NCBI GenBank assembly: GCA_947302945.1
Contig: CAMYWZ010000003.1
Location: forward strand, 1-18,756
Reading direction: 5' to 3'
DNA length: 18,756 nt
Source of the DNA: an uncultured Bacillota bacterium
GTDB taxonomy: Bacteria; Bacillota; Clostridia; Peptostreptococcales; Anaerovoracaceae
The translations under genes and the position numbers were made by a program. The notes under the pieces are model-generated. The model searched no databases and was not told the origin of the DNA. It saw only the letters and a list, made by a program, of their open reading frames with translations. How positions within the stretch are numbered: position 1 is the first letter of the stretch; each line of letters begins with the position of its first letter. Shown here piece by piece: positions 1 to 6,609 of this stretch.

Positions 1-396
1 ACTCCAGGAAGCGTTGCGGTTCTGGACATTAATGCCAGGGCTCTGTATTCCGGCGACAGCGTGCAGAACAACAGAATGTTCATGTTCGGTCCGGGGCGCA
101 GCTTCCCGGATCTGGCGGAGAGCCTCAAAAAGCTTCAGGCCATGAAGGATCAGTTCGACGTGGTCTATCCCTCGCACGGCAGCTTCCCCGAAAAGCCGGA
201 GCTGATCGAAAAGCTCATGGAAGGCGTTTCCGTGATCATGGCTCACAAGTATCCGGATGCTTCGGCTAAGGGTTCGCACGGCAGCATAAAGCTCAGATTC
301 GGCGCGGCGGAAGTTTCCGAAGCAGAGCGCTTCGGAAACAAGATAGAAGTATGGAGCTTCCCGTACGCGGGCTTCCTCTGCCCCGCGGAGAAATAA
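1..396 (+). CDS. MBL-fold metallo-hydrolase, C-terminal part (5' end outside window)
   Basis: The reading frame is open from base 1 to a TAA at 394-396, giving 131 residues with no start in view. The visible part opens with TPGSV and runs to YSGDS (Asp at visible residue 19), then PSHG (His at visible residue 59). These match the later metal-ligand motifs of metallo-beta-lactamase-fold hydrolases (the Asp after a beta-strand ending in SGD, and the last His). The upstream HxHxDH motif would lie outside the window. The family includes glyoxalase II-like and other hydrolases, and the substrate cannot be told from this fragment. The next gene begins 10 nt downstream, so the two are probably co-transcribed. 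Family is confident; specific function is unknown. Confidence 0.8.
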   Translation, partial: TPGSVAVLDINARALYSGDSVQNNRMFMFGPGRSFPDLAESLKKLQAMKDQFDVVYPSHGSFPEKPELIEKLMEGVSVIMAHKYPDASAKGSHGSIKLRFGAAEVSEAERFGNKIEVWSFPYAGFLCPAEK

Positions 397-406
397 AGGA
401 CAGAAA

Positions 407-1741
407 TTGACCGATCTTCAGACAGCGCAGCAAATCGCAAAGATAGTGGAAAGCGCCGGCGGAAGGGCGTATTTCGTCGGCGGCTTCGTCCGCGACCGGC
501 TTATGGGCAAGGACCCCGGCGATATCGATATCGAGGTCCACGGCCTTCTGCCGGAGGTTTTGCGTGCCCAGCTTGCTCAGCTGGGCGAAGTCCTCTCCTA
601 CGGCAGCAGCTTCGGCATCTACGGCCTGGCCGGGCACGATATAGACATCGCTGTGCCCAGAAAGGAGCACGCCACCGGCAGGGGCCACCGCGATTTCGAG
701 GTCTTTACAGACCCCTTCATCGGCACGAAAGAGGCAGCCCGCCGCCGCGATTTCACCATCAACGCCATGCTGCAGGACGTCCTCACCGGGCAGGTCATCG
801 ACCACTTCGGCGGCAGGGCGGACCTGGCCGCCGGCATCCTGCGCCACGTGGACGACGCCGGCTTCGCCGAAGACCCCCTGCGGGTCCTGCGCTGCGCGCA
901 GTTCGCAGCGCGCTTCGGCTTCGCCCCCGCCCCCGAGACCGTCTCCCTCTGCCGCCGCATGGACCTCTCCGCCCTCTCGCGCGAGCGCGTCGAGGGCGAA
1001 CTCAAAAAAGCCCTGCTTTCAGCCGATCGGCCCTCGGTCTTCTTCGAAGTCCTCCGCAGCATGGACCAGCTGGACACGTGGTTCCCGGAGATCAAAGCCC
1101 TCGTCGGCCTTCCCCAGGATCCCGTCTTCCACCCCGAAGGAGACGTCTGGGTCCACACCATGCAGGTCTTAGACCGCGCCGCCGCTTTCCGCCCGGAAGT
1201 CTCGGAACCCTTCCGCTTCATGCTCCTGGCGCTCCTTCACGACGTGGGCAAAGCCGTCACCACGGAGGTGGTAAACGGCCGCATCCACGCCTACGGCCAC
1301 GAAACTGCAGGCCTTCCCCTCATCGAAGCCTTCCTCCGCCGCATCACGGGCGAGGAGGCCGTCATCCGTTACGTCCTCAACATGGTCCCTCTCCACATGA
1401 AGCCCAACATGAAGGCCTTCAGCAAGTCCTCCGTCAAGAGCACCAACCACATGTTCGACGAGGCTGCATCTCCCAAAGACCTCATCTACATGGCCATGTC
1501 AGACAAGCCCGTCGTCTCAGGCACCACCCCCTTCGAAGGGGACAGTGCCTTCCTTTTCGAGCGCCTCAAAGCATACGAAGAGACTATGGCAAAGCCTTAC
1601 GTCACCGGTAAGGACCTCATCGAGGCCGGCCTCCAGCCCGGCGAACGCTTCGGCGAGCTCCTCGCCTACGCCCACAAACTCCGCCTCGCCGGCGTGGACA
1701 AACAGACCGCGTTAAAACAGGTCCTCAGCTTCAAGCCCTGA
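407..1741 (+). CDS. cca: CCA-adding tRNA nucleotidyltransferase with HD domain
   Basis: This 444-residue protein adds or repairs the 3' CCA end of tRNAs using CTP and ATP. Class II nucleotidyltransferase landmarks appear in order: GGFVRD (residues 25-30), the catalytic carboxylates in GDIDIEV (38-44), RRDFTINAM (113-121) and EDPLRVLR (155-162), whose EDxxR motif forms the nucleotide-selecting template in this family. An HD phosphohydrolase-type motif follows (LLHDVGK, His278-Asp279), with another conserved-looking His at HETAG. The start is TTG, chosen because AAGGA at 396-400 sits 6 nt upstream and the family N-terminus begins there. The gene follows the MBL-fold gene by 10 nt. Arg codons are mostly CGC, unlike the AGA-rich ribosomal genes downstream. 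A poly(A) polymerase paralogue is the main alternative. Confidence 0.9.
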   Translation: MTDLQTAQQIAKIVESAGGRAYFVGGFVRDRLMGKDPGDIDIEVHGLLPEVLRAQLAQLGEVLSYGSSFGIYGLAGHDIDIAVPRKEHATGRGHRDFEVFTDPFIGTKEAARRRDFTINAMLQDVLTGQVIDHFGGRADLAAGILRHVDDAGFAEDPLRVLRCAQFAARFGFAPAPETVSLCRRMDLSALSRERVEGELKKALLSADRPSVFFEVLRSMDQLDTWFPEIKALVGLPQDPVFHPEGDVWVHTMQVLDRAAAFRPEVSEPFRFMLLALLHDVGKAVTTEVVNGRIHAYGHETAGLPLIEAFLRRITGEEAVIRYVLNMVPLHMKPNMKAFSKSSVKSTNHMFDEAASPKDLIYMAMSDKPVVSGTTPFEGDSAFLFERLKAYEETMAKPYVTGKDLIEAGLQPGERFGELLAYAHKLRLAGVDKQTALKQVLSFKP

Positions 1742-1758
1742 GTGTGCAGAAACCTCCG

Positions 1759-1795
1759 TTTACATCGGTGTAAATCCTGTTAAATATTTATTTAA
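1759..1795. promoter_or_regulatory. Candidate operators upstream of rnfC: 16-bp palindrome and Rex-like site
   Basis: Two adjacent symmetric AT-rich elements lie between cca and the rnf promoter. The first is a perfect inverted repeat TTTACA-TCGG-TGTAAA at 1759-1774. The second, at 1777-1794, reads CTGTTAA-ATAT-TTATTTA. Its left half fits 6 of 7 positions of the redox regulator Rex consensus (TTGTTAA-N4-TTAACAA), but its right half fits only 4 of 7. Rex control of rnf genes is known in some clostridia, so the position is sensible. Binding is inference. The palindrome lacks a following T-tract, so it is a poor terminator for cca. Confidence 0.35.
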
Positions 1796-1807
1796 TCCCC
1801 GTCCACC

Positions 1808-1836
1808 TTTACAAAACGGCGCCGATAAGGTAAATT
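1808..1836 (+). promoter_or_regulatory. Probable rnf operon promoter
   Basis: The -35 is TTTACA (1808-1813) and the -10 is TAAATT (1831-1836), separated by exactly 17 nt. Transcription would start near 1842-1844, giving an untranslated leader of about 110 nt before rnfC. A weaker alternative pairs TTTACA at 1759-1764 with TTAAAT at 1780-1785, with a 15-nt spacer. The call rests on sequence match and position only. Confidence 0.5.
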
Positions 1837-1840
1837 TAAT

Positions 1841-1951
1841 GGTGCAAGTTTGCGGCTTGCGCTGTTTTTCGTGTCGTCCGTCAAAGGGCTCCGTACAGCC
1901 TGGATCCACGCGGGAGCATCAAGCCGCGCAAAAGTATCAAAGGAGCAATTA
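1841..1951 (+). promoter_or_regulatory. rnfC leader RNA with mutually exclusive stems
   Basis: Two foldings compete for the same bases. The local hairpin pairs 1841-1848 with 1856-1863 (core GCAAG with CTTGC, ends closed by G-U pairs) around a 7-nt loop. The long-range stem pairs TTTGCGGCTTG (1849-1859) with CAAGCC-GC-GCAAA (1920-1932), 11 bp with a 2-nt bulge. Both use 1856-1859. Inside the long-range stem, GCTCC (1888-1892) can pair with GGAGC at 1913-1917. The same GCTCC is also complementary to a second GGAGC at 1942-1946, which holds the rnfC ribosome-binding site. This looks like a translational switch, but I do not recognise a known riboswitch class and folding was done by eye. Confidence 0.35.
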
Positions 1952-3337
1952 ATGAGTTCAGGAAAGCATCTCAAAGGGGTGCACGTAGACCACCAGAAGA
2001 ACACCGCGGGAATGCCGATAATCCCGATGCCTGTTCCTGAAAGGGTCTACATACCGATGTCCATGCACATCGGCGCTCCCTGCCAGCCTGTAGTCGCAAA
2101 AGGCGACCACGTCAAGGTTGGCCAGCTGATAGGTGACTGCGACAAACCTGTCAGCGCCCCGATCCACAGCAGTGTATCGGGAGATGTCGAAGCGATCGAG
2201 CAGTTCATGACTCAGAACGGCCGCGTAGACACAAACATCGTCATCAAGACGGACGGAAAGCAGGAGATCGCAGAGACAGTCGTGCCTCCCGTCATCGAAA
2301 GCCGCGAGGATTTCCTCAAGGCCGTCAGAGCCTCCGGTGTCGTAGGACTGGGCGGAGCCACCTTCCCCACGTCCATCAAGTACAACACCAAGCCCGGCCA
2401 GGTGGACACCCTCATCCTCAACGGAGCCGAGTGCGAGCCCTTCATCACCGTAGACCACGCCGCCATGCTGGCCTACGCAAAGGACATGGTGGACGGCATG
2501 CGCACCATCATGAAATGGCTCGACATCAAGAGAGGCGTCATCGGCATCGAGAGCAACAAGCCCGACGCCATCGCCAAGTTCAATGAAGTGCTCGCGGGCG
2601 ACAAGGACATCGAAGTCCTCACTCTCCGCCAGGTCTACCCCCAGGGCGCAGAGCGCGTCATCATTTACGAGTGCACCGGCAGGCACCTCATCGCAGGCAA
2701 GCTTCCCGCCGACGTAGGCTGCATCGTTTCCAACGTTTCTTCAGTGCTGAAGCTGCAGCAGTACCTCACCACGGGCATGCCTCTCGTATCCAAGTTCCTC
2801 ACCCTTGACGGCAACGTCGTAGCCAAGCCGCAGAACGTGGAAGTTCCCATCGGCACCATGATCTGCGATGTCATAGAGCAGTGCGGCGGCCTTAAGGGAG
2901 AGGTAAAGAAGATCATCCTCGGCGGACCCATGATGGGCCGCGCCATTCCCAGGGACGACTTCGCCGTCATGAAGGGCAACAGCGCCATCCTGTGCTTCGA
3001 CGAGACCTTCGCCACCCAGAGGAAGGAGACCGCCTGCATCAACTGCGGACGCTGCGTGGCCGGCTGCCCGATGAACCTCATGCCCGCAAGGCTCTCCAGA
3101 GCCTTCAAGGACAAGGACATCGACGCCCTCAGGGAGTTCAACGTAATGTCCTGCATGGACTGCGGATGCTGCGCATATTCCTGCCCGGCAAGAAAGCAGC
3201 TCAACTTCGAGATCAAGCAGGCCAAGTCCCTCGTCATGGAAGACGATAAGAAAAAGAAAGCCAAGGCGGAAGCCGCGGCAGCCAAGGCAGCAGCAAAAGC
3301 CGAGGCGGAAAAGGCTAAGGAAGGAGGAAGCAAGTAA
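1952..3337 (+). CDS. rnfC: Rnf complex subunit C (RnfC), NADH/flavin and Fe-S subunit
   Basis: RnfC is the cytoplasmic subunit that carries FMN, binds NAD(H) and exchanges electrons with NAD+. The 461 residues begin with the typical HLKGVHVDHQKN segment and a biotinyl/lipoyl-like region (about 35-80). The flavin/NAD domain follows, with GLGGATFPT (132-140), NGAECEPF (157-164) and LGGPMMGR (323-330). Two [4Fe-4S] motifs sit at Cys362/365/368/372 and Cys401/404/407/411. The C-terminus is a Lys/Ala/Glu-rich tail (about 432-461). ATG 1952 was chosen because AGGAG at 1941-1945 lies 6 nt upstream. An in-frame TTG at 1850 has no ribosome-binding site. It is the first gene of the operon, and its stop overlaps the rnfD start by 1 nt. 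Confidence 0.95.
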   Translation: MSSGKHLKGVHVDHQKNTAGMPIIPMPVPERVYIPMSMHIGAPCQPVVAKGDHVKVGQLIGDCDKPVSAPIHSSVSGDVEAIEQFMTQNGRVDTNIVIKTDGKQEIAETVVPPVIESREDFLKAVRASGVVGLGGATFPTSIKYNTKPGQVDTLILNGAECEPFITVDHAAMLAYAKDMVDGMRTIMKWLDIKRGVIGIESNKPDAIAKFNEVLAGDKDIEVLTLRQVYPQGAERVIIYECTGRHLIAGKLPADVGCIVSNVSSVLKLQQYLTTGMPLVSKFLTLDGNVVAKPQNVEVPIGTMICDVIEQCGGLKGEVKKIILGGPMMGRAIPRDDFAVMKGNSAILCFDETFATQRKETACINCGRCVAGCPMNLMPARLSRAFKDKDIDALREFNVMSCMDCGCCAYSCPARKQLNFEIKQAKSLVMEDDKKKKAKAEAAAAKAAAKAEAEKAKEGGSK

Positions 3338-4317
3338 TGGCAGATAAGCATACCAATCTGATCGTTTCATCGGCTCCTCACGTCTGCAACCCCGCGGACA
3401 CAGCCACAATAATGAGAGACGTAGTCATCGCTCTCATCCCGGCTCTGGCAGTCGCCATCTACGTGTTCGGCTTCAGGGCCCTCCTGATGACAGCGGTCTG
3501 CGCCGCAGCCTGCGTATTCTTCGAGTGGGCAGTGCGCAAGATCATGGGCAGGGAGAACACCATAGGAGACTGGAGCGCCGTAGTAACAGGCGTCATCCTC
3601 GCCTTCAACCTCCCGGTCAATATGCCGATCTGGATGGCTGTAATCGGATGCTTCATCGCGATAGTAGTCGTAAAGCAGATTTTCGGCGGCCTCGGCCAGA
3701 ACTTCGCGAACCCCGCCATAGTCGGACGTATCGCCCTGTTCATAGGCTTCGCTACCCCGATGACCACCTGGGCCGTCACCGAAAAGATGAGCCAGGCCAT
3801 CATCAACAACGCAGGCGTGGATGCCGTAACTGGCGCCACCCCGCTGGCAATGCTTAACGCCGGAGCAGCAGAGCTTCCCAGCAACCTCGAGATGTTCCTC
3901 GGAACCATCAACGGTTCCATGGGTGAGATCAGCGCATGCGCGCTTCTGATCGGCGGCATCTACCTTGTGGTCAGGAAGGTCATCTCCCCGGCCATCCCGG
4001 TGTCCTTCATAGCCACAGTCGCGGTCCTTGCTGCGGTCATGGGCTATGATCCCATCTTCCAGGTCTGCGCCGGCGGCGTCATGCTCGGAGCCATCTTCAT
4101 GGCCACCGACTACGTCACTTCCCCGATCACTACCAAGGGAAGGATAATCTTCGGCATAGGCTGCGGCATCTTCACGATGCTCATCCGCGCGTTCGCTTCC
4201 TATCCGGAAGGAGTTTCGTTCGCGATACTTCTCATGAACATACTCACTCCGCATATCGACAGCATCACAAGATCCAAACTCAACGGAGTTCCGAAGAAGG
4301 GAGGGGCTGAGAAATGA
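3337..4317 (+). CDS. rnfD: Rnf complex subunit D (RnfD), membrane flavoprotein
   Basis: RnfD is an integral membrane subunit carrying covalent FMN, homologous to NqrB. The 326 residues hold multiple hydrophobic helices (for example about 28-60, 81-113, 199-215, 220-258 and 268-286). The flavinylation-type motif TGATPL is at 165-170, with Thr168 the expected FMN-phosphothreonine. GQNFANPAIVGRI (120-132) is also family-typical. AAGGAGG at 3321-3327 precedes the ATG, which shares one base with the rnfC stop. Its stop overlaps the next start in ATGA at 4314-4317. The next gene is rnfE, not the usual rnfG. Attachment of FMN would need an ApbE-type transferase, which is not in this window. Confidence 0.95.
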   Translation: MADKHTNLIVSSAPHVCNPADTATIMRDVVIALIPALAVAIYVFGFRALLMTAVCAAACVFFEWAVRKIMGRENTIGDWSAVVTGVILAFNLPVNMPIWMAVIGCFIAIVVVKQIFGGLGQNFANPAIVGRIALFIGFATPMTTWAVTEKMSQAIINNAGVDAVTGATPLAMLNAGAAELPSNLEMFLGTINGSMGEISACALLIGGIYLVVRKVISPAIPVSFIATVAVLAAVMGYDPIFQVCAGGVMLGAIFMATDYVTSPITTKGRIIFGIGCGIFTMLIRAFASYPEGVSFAILLMNILTPHIDSITRSKLNGVPKKGGAEK

Positions 4318-5000
4318 AAAAGAACAAGCTCCAGATCCTCACTAACGGCATAATAAAGGAGAATCCGGTACTGGTACTGGTGCTCGGCACCTGCCCCACG
4401 CTGGCCATCTCCACCCAGGCCATAAACGGCATAGGAATGGGCGCCTGCGTAATCGTGGTCCTTACCTGCTCGAATATAATCATTTCGGCTCTTAAGAGGA
4501 TCATCCCCGACACGGTCCGCATCCCGTGCTACATCACGGTCATAGCCACCTTCGTTACCATAGTGCAGCTGGTGCTCAAGGCCTACGCTCCCTCGCTGGA
4601 CAAGGCCCTGGGCGTATACATACCGCTGATCGTAGTAAACTGCATCATCCTCGGCAGGGCGGAAGCCTTCGCCAACAAGAACAGCGTCATCGATTCCGCG
4701 CTGGACGGCATAGGCATGGGCCTGGGCTACACGCTCACGGCCACGGTCATGGCCTGCATCAGAGAGCTCCTCGGAAGCGGCACTCTCTTCGGAGCGCCTG
4801 TCACCGCGAACCTCTTCAGCCCGTTCACCATCCTGATCATGGCTCCCGGCGGATTCTTCGTGTTCGGCTGCCTCATCGCCCTGGTCAACAGGATCACGAA
4901 GGGCAAGGTCAAGGACAAGAGGGCCAACAAGTGCATCGGATGCCCGGGCGCGGAGTTCTGCTCCGACGTCAACAAGGAAGGAGGCTGCGATAACAAATGA
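4314..5000 (+). CDS. rnfE: Rnf complex subunit E (RnfE) with cysteine-rich tail
   Basis: RnfE is an integral membrane subunit that pairs with RnfA around an intramembrane Fe-S centre. The 228 residues show the RnfA/RnfE fold, with LGTCPTLA (Cys27) and VVNCIILGRAEAFA (Cys110) providing its two expected ligands. It is distinguished from RnfA by the start KKNKLQILTNGIIKENPVLV and by LGRAEAFA. After the last helix a hydrophilic tail carries four cysteines spaced CxxC-x5-C-x8-C (residues 207, 210, 216, 225). The start overlaps the rnfD stop by 4 nt and the stop overlaps the rnfA start by 4 nt, so the three are translationally coupled. The cysteine tail also encodes the rnfA ribosome-binding site. 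Confidence 0.93.
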   Translation: MKKNKLQILTNGIIKENPVLVLVLGTCPTLAISTQAINGIGMGACVIVVLTCSNIIISALKRIIPDTVRIPCYITVIATFVTIVQLVLKAYAPSLDKALGVYIPLIVVNCIILGRAEAFANKNSVIDSALDGIGMGLGYTLTATVMACIRELLGSGTLFGAPVTANLFSPFTILIMAPGGFFVFGCLIALVNRITKGKVKDKRANKCIGCPGAEFCSDVNKEGGCDNK

Positions 5001-5596
5001 GTCTTACAGCTGCATTTTATATCGTCCTCAGCGCGATAATCACAAACAACTACGTTCTGTCCAAGTTCCTGGGCATCTGCCCCTTCCTGGGCGTTTCCAA
5101 GAAGCTTGACAACGCCATGGGCATGTCGGTCGCGGTCATCATAGTAATGGTCATCGCCACCGCGGTCACCTGGCCCATCCAGACCTACCTTCTTGACAAG
5201 AAGGGCATAGGATACATGCAGACCATAGTGTTCATACTGGTAATTGCCGCCCTGGTGCAGATGATAGAGATCTTCCTTAAGAAGTACATCCCCTCGCTGC
5301 ACAAGGCCCTGGGCATCTACCTGCCGCTGATCACCACCAACTGCGCCGTTCTCGGTGTCTGCGTGCTGAACATCGACAACGAATACAACTTCCTGCAGTC
5401 CATACTCAACGCATTCGGTTCCGGCGTCGGCTTCACGCTTGCGATGTTCCTCTTCGCGGGGGTCCGCAGCAAGATCGAGACCAACGACTATCCCGAGGCC
5501 TTCAAGGGCATCGCGTCCACGCTGGTAGCTGCATCCATCACCAGTCTCTGCTTCCTGGGCTTCTCCGGAATGCTCGAGAAGATCTTCGGAATGTAA
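4997..5596 (+). CDS. rnfA: Rnf complex subunit A (RnfA)
   Basis: RnfA is the inner-membrane partner of RnfE, the two forming inverted-topology halves around a [2Fe-2S] centre. The 199 residues match the usual family length. They contain NNYVLSKFLGICPFLGVS with Cys28, and PLITTNCAVLGV with Cys116, the two ligand cysteines. About six hydrophobic helices are visible. AAGGAGG at 4978-4984 lies 12 nt before the ATG, inside the rnfE coding end. The overlap ATGA at 4997-5000 couples the genes. No unusual residues were seen. Confidence 0.95.
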   Translation: MSLTAAFYIVLSAIITNNYVLSKFLGICPFLGVSKKLDNAMGMSVAVIIVMVIATAVTWPIQTYLLDKKGIGYMQTIVFILVIAALVQMIEIFLKKYIPSLHKALGIYLPLITTNCAVLGVCVLNIDNEYNFLQSILNAFGSGVGFTLAMFLFAGVRSKIETNDYPEAFKGIASTLVAASITSLCFLGFSGMLEKIFGM

Positions 5597-5608
5597 GGAG
5601 GTATAGAA

Positions 5609-6448
5609 ATGGCGAATTATATAGCTCCTGTAGTTCTGACTGTAGTGATAGCATTCATCGCGTCCGCGCTTCTGTCGCTGGCCGCGAAGTTCATGGCTGT
5701 CCCCGTTGACGAAACTGCCGTTGCCATCAGGAACCAGCTTCCCGGCGCCAATTGCGGCGCATGCGGCTTTGCCGGCTGCGACGATTATGCCGCCGCACTT
5801 GCCGCAGATCCCGAAGGGATCAAGACCAACCTCTGCGTCCCCGGCGCCGACGGCGTAGCAGCTGCGATAGCAGCGATACTCGGCCAGGAGGCCCTGGACG
5901 TCATCGAGCAGGTCGCCAACGTGCGCTGCTCGGGTGACTGCAAAGCCACCAAGTCCGAGATGGATTATCAGGGTCTTAAGACCTGCGCTGCCGTAAAAGG
6001 CTTCTTCGGCGGCCCCGGCGTATGCAAGTACGGATGCATAGGCTTCGGCGACTGCGAGAGGGCCTGCCCCTACGGCGCCATCCAGGTCTGCAACGGTCTT
6101 GCCAGGGTCAACAGGGAAGTATGCGTAGGCTGCGGCATGTGCGCAAGCGTCTGCCCGCAGCAGATCATCGACATCATAGCCGACGTCAAGCGCGTCTACG
6201 TAGGCTGCAATTCCGCCGACAAGGGCAAGGACACCACCAAGGCCTGCTCCGCCGGCTGCATAGGCTGCAAGCTCTGCGAAAAGGAATGCAAGTTCGACGC
6301 CATCCACGTCGTCAACAACCACGCTGTCATCGATCCCGACAAGTGCAAGAACTGCGGCCTCTGCGCGAAGAAGTGCCCCAAGAAGGTCATCCACGTCTTC
6401 CCCAAGCCCAACGTCAAGCCCTTCGTCAAGGTCGACGCGGCATCCTAG
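5609..6448 (+). CDS. rnfB: Rnf complex subunit B (RnfB), multi-cluster ferredoxin subunit
   Basis: RnfB receives electrons from reduced ferredoxin. The 279 residues begin with one membrane helix (about 6-28). The Fe-S domain CGACGFAGC follows, with Cys49/52/57 and a fourth ligand at Cys76. Four ferredoxin-type [4Fe-4S] motifs come next: Cys139/143/149/153, 172/175/178/182, 217/220/223/227 and 246/249/252/256. Extra cysteines (107, 111, 126, 213) also occur. This gives at least five clusters, more than the three of the E. coli protein and in line with longer clostridial forms. A ribosome-binding site (AAGGAGG) lies just before ATG 5609. It is the last gene of the operon, followed by a strong terminator. 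Confidence 0.95.
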   Translation: MANYIAPVVLTVVIAFIASALLSLAAKFMAVPVDETAVAIRNQLPGANCGACGFAGCDDYAAALAADPEGIKTNLCVPGADGVAAAIAAILGQEALDVIEQVANVRCSGDCKATKSEMDYQGLKTCAAVKGFFGGPGVCKYGCIGFGDCERACPYGAIQVCNGLARVNREVCVGCGMCASVCPQQIIDIIADVKRVYVGCNSADKGKDTTKACSAGCIGCKLCEKECKFDAIHVVNNHAVIDPDKCKNCGLCAKKCPKKVIHVFPKPNVKPFVKVDAAS

Positions 6449-6468
6449 CTGCTGAACTCGATACTATA

Positions 6469-6505
6469 ACAAAGAGCGGATCCTCACCGGGACCCGCTCT
6501 TTTTT
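6469..6505 (+). terminator. Rho-independent terminator after rnfB
   Basis: A stem of AGAGCGG with CCGCTCT continues inward past one A/C mismatch through TCC and GGA, closing a small loop. It is followed directly by a run of T residues at 6500-6505. It lies 20 nt after the rnfB stop and ends the rnf transcript. Confidence 0.9.
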
Positions 6506-6539
6506 CGTCTCCGCCGCCGAAAGTGCCAAAAAAGTCTTA

Positions 6540-6568
6540 GTTACAAGCGGCCTTTAATGTGATATTAT
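6540..6568 (+). promoter_or_regulatory. Probable promoter of the DUF218 gene
   Basis: A -35-like GTTACA (6540-6545, 4 of 6) and a -10 TATTAT (6563-6568, 5 of 6) are 17 nt apart. They lie just after the rnf terminator and about 40 nt before the next start codon, so this gene appears to be transcribed separately. Confidence 0.5.
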
Positions 6569-6609
6569 ATATTGATAGATCAAAAGGGGAATGAGACCGG
6601 GGGAAGCAA

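Noticed and set aside
1850..1951. In-frame upstream TTG start for rnfC giving 34 extra residues
   Set aside because: No ribosome-binding site before 1850, no family match for the extra residues, and a good AGGAG before ATG 1952.
1841..1951. Assignment of the rnfC leader to a known sodium, FMN or cobalamin riboswitch
   Set aside because: None of the conserved sequence blocks I remember for these classes is present, so no class was claimed.
4727..6394. A 555-codon minus-strand open frame across rnfE, rnfA and rnfB
   Set aside because: It lies opposite three well-supported genes, has a Gly/Ala/Asp-rich composition typical of antisense to GC-rich third positions, and no ribosome-binding site at its start.
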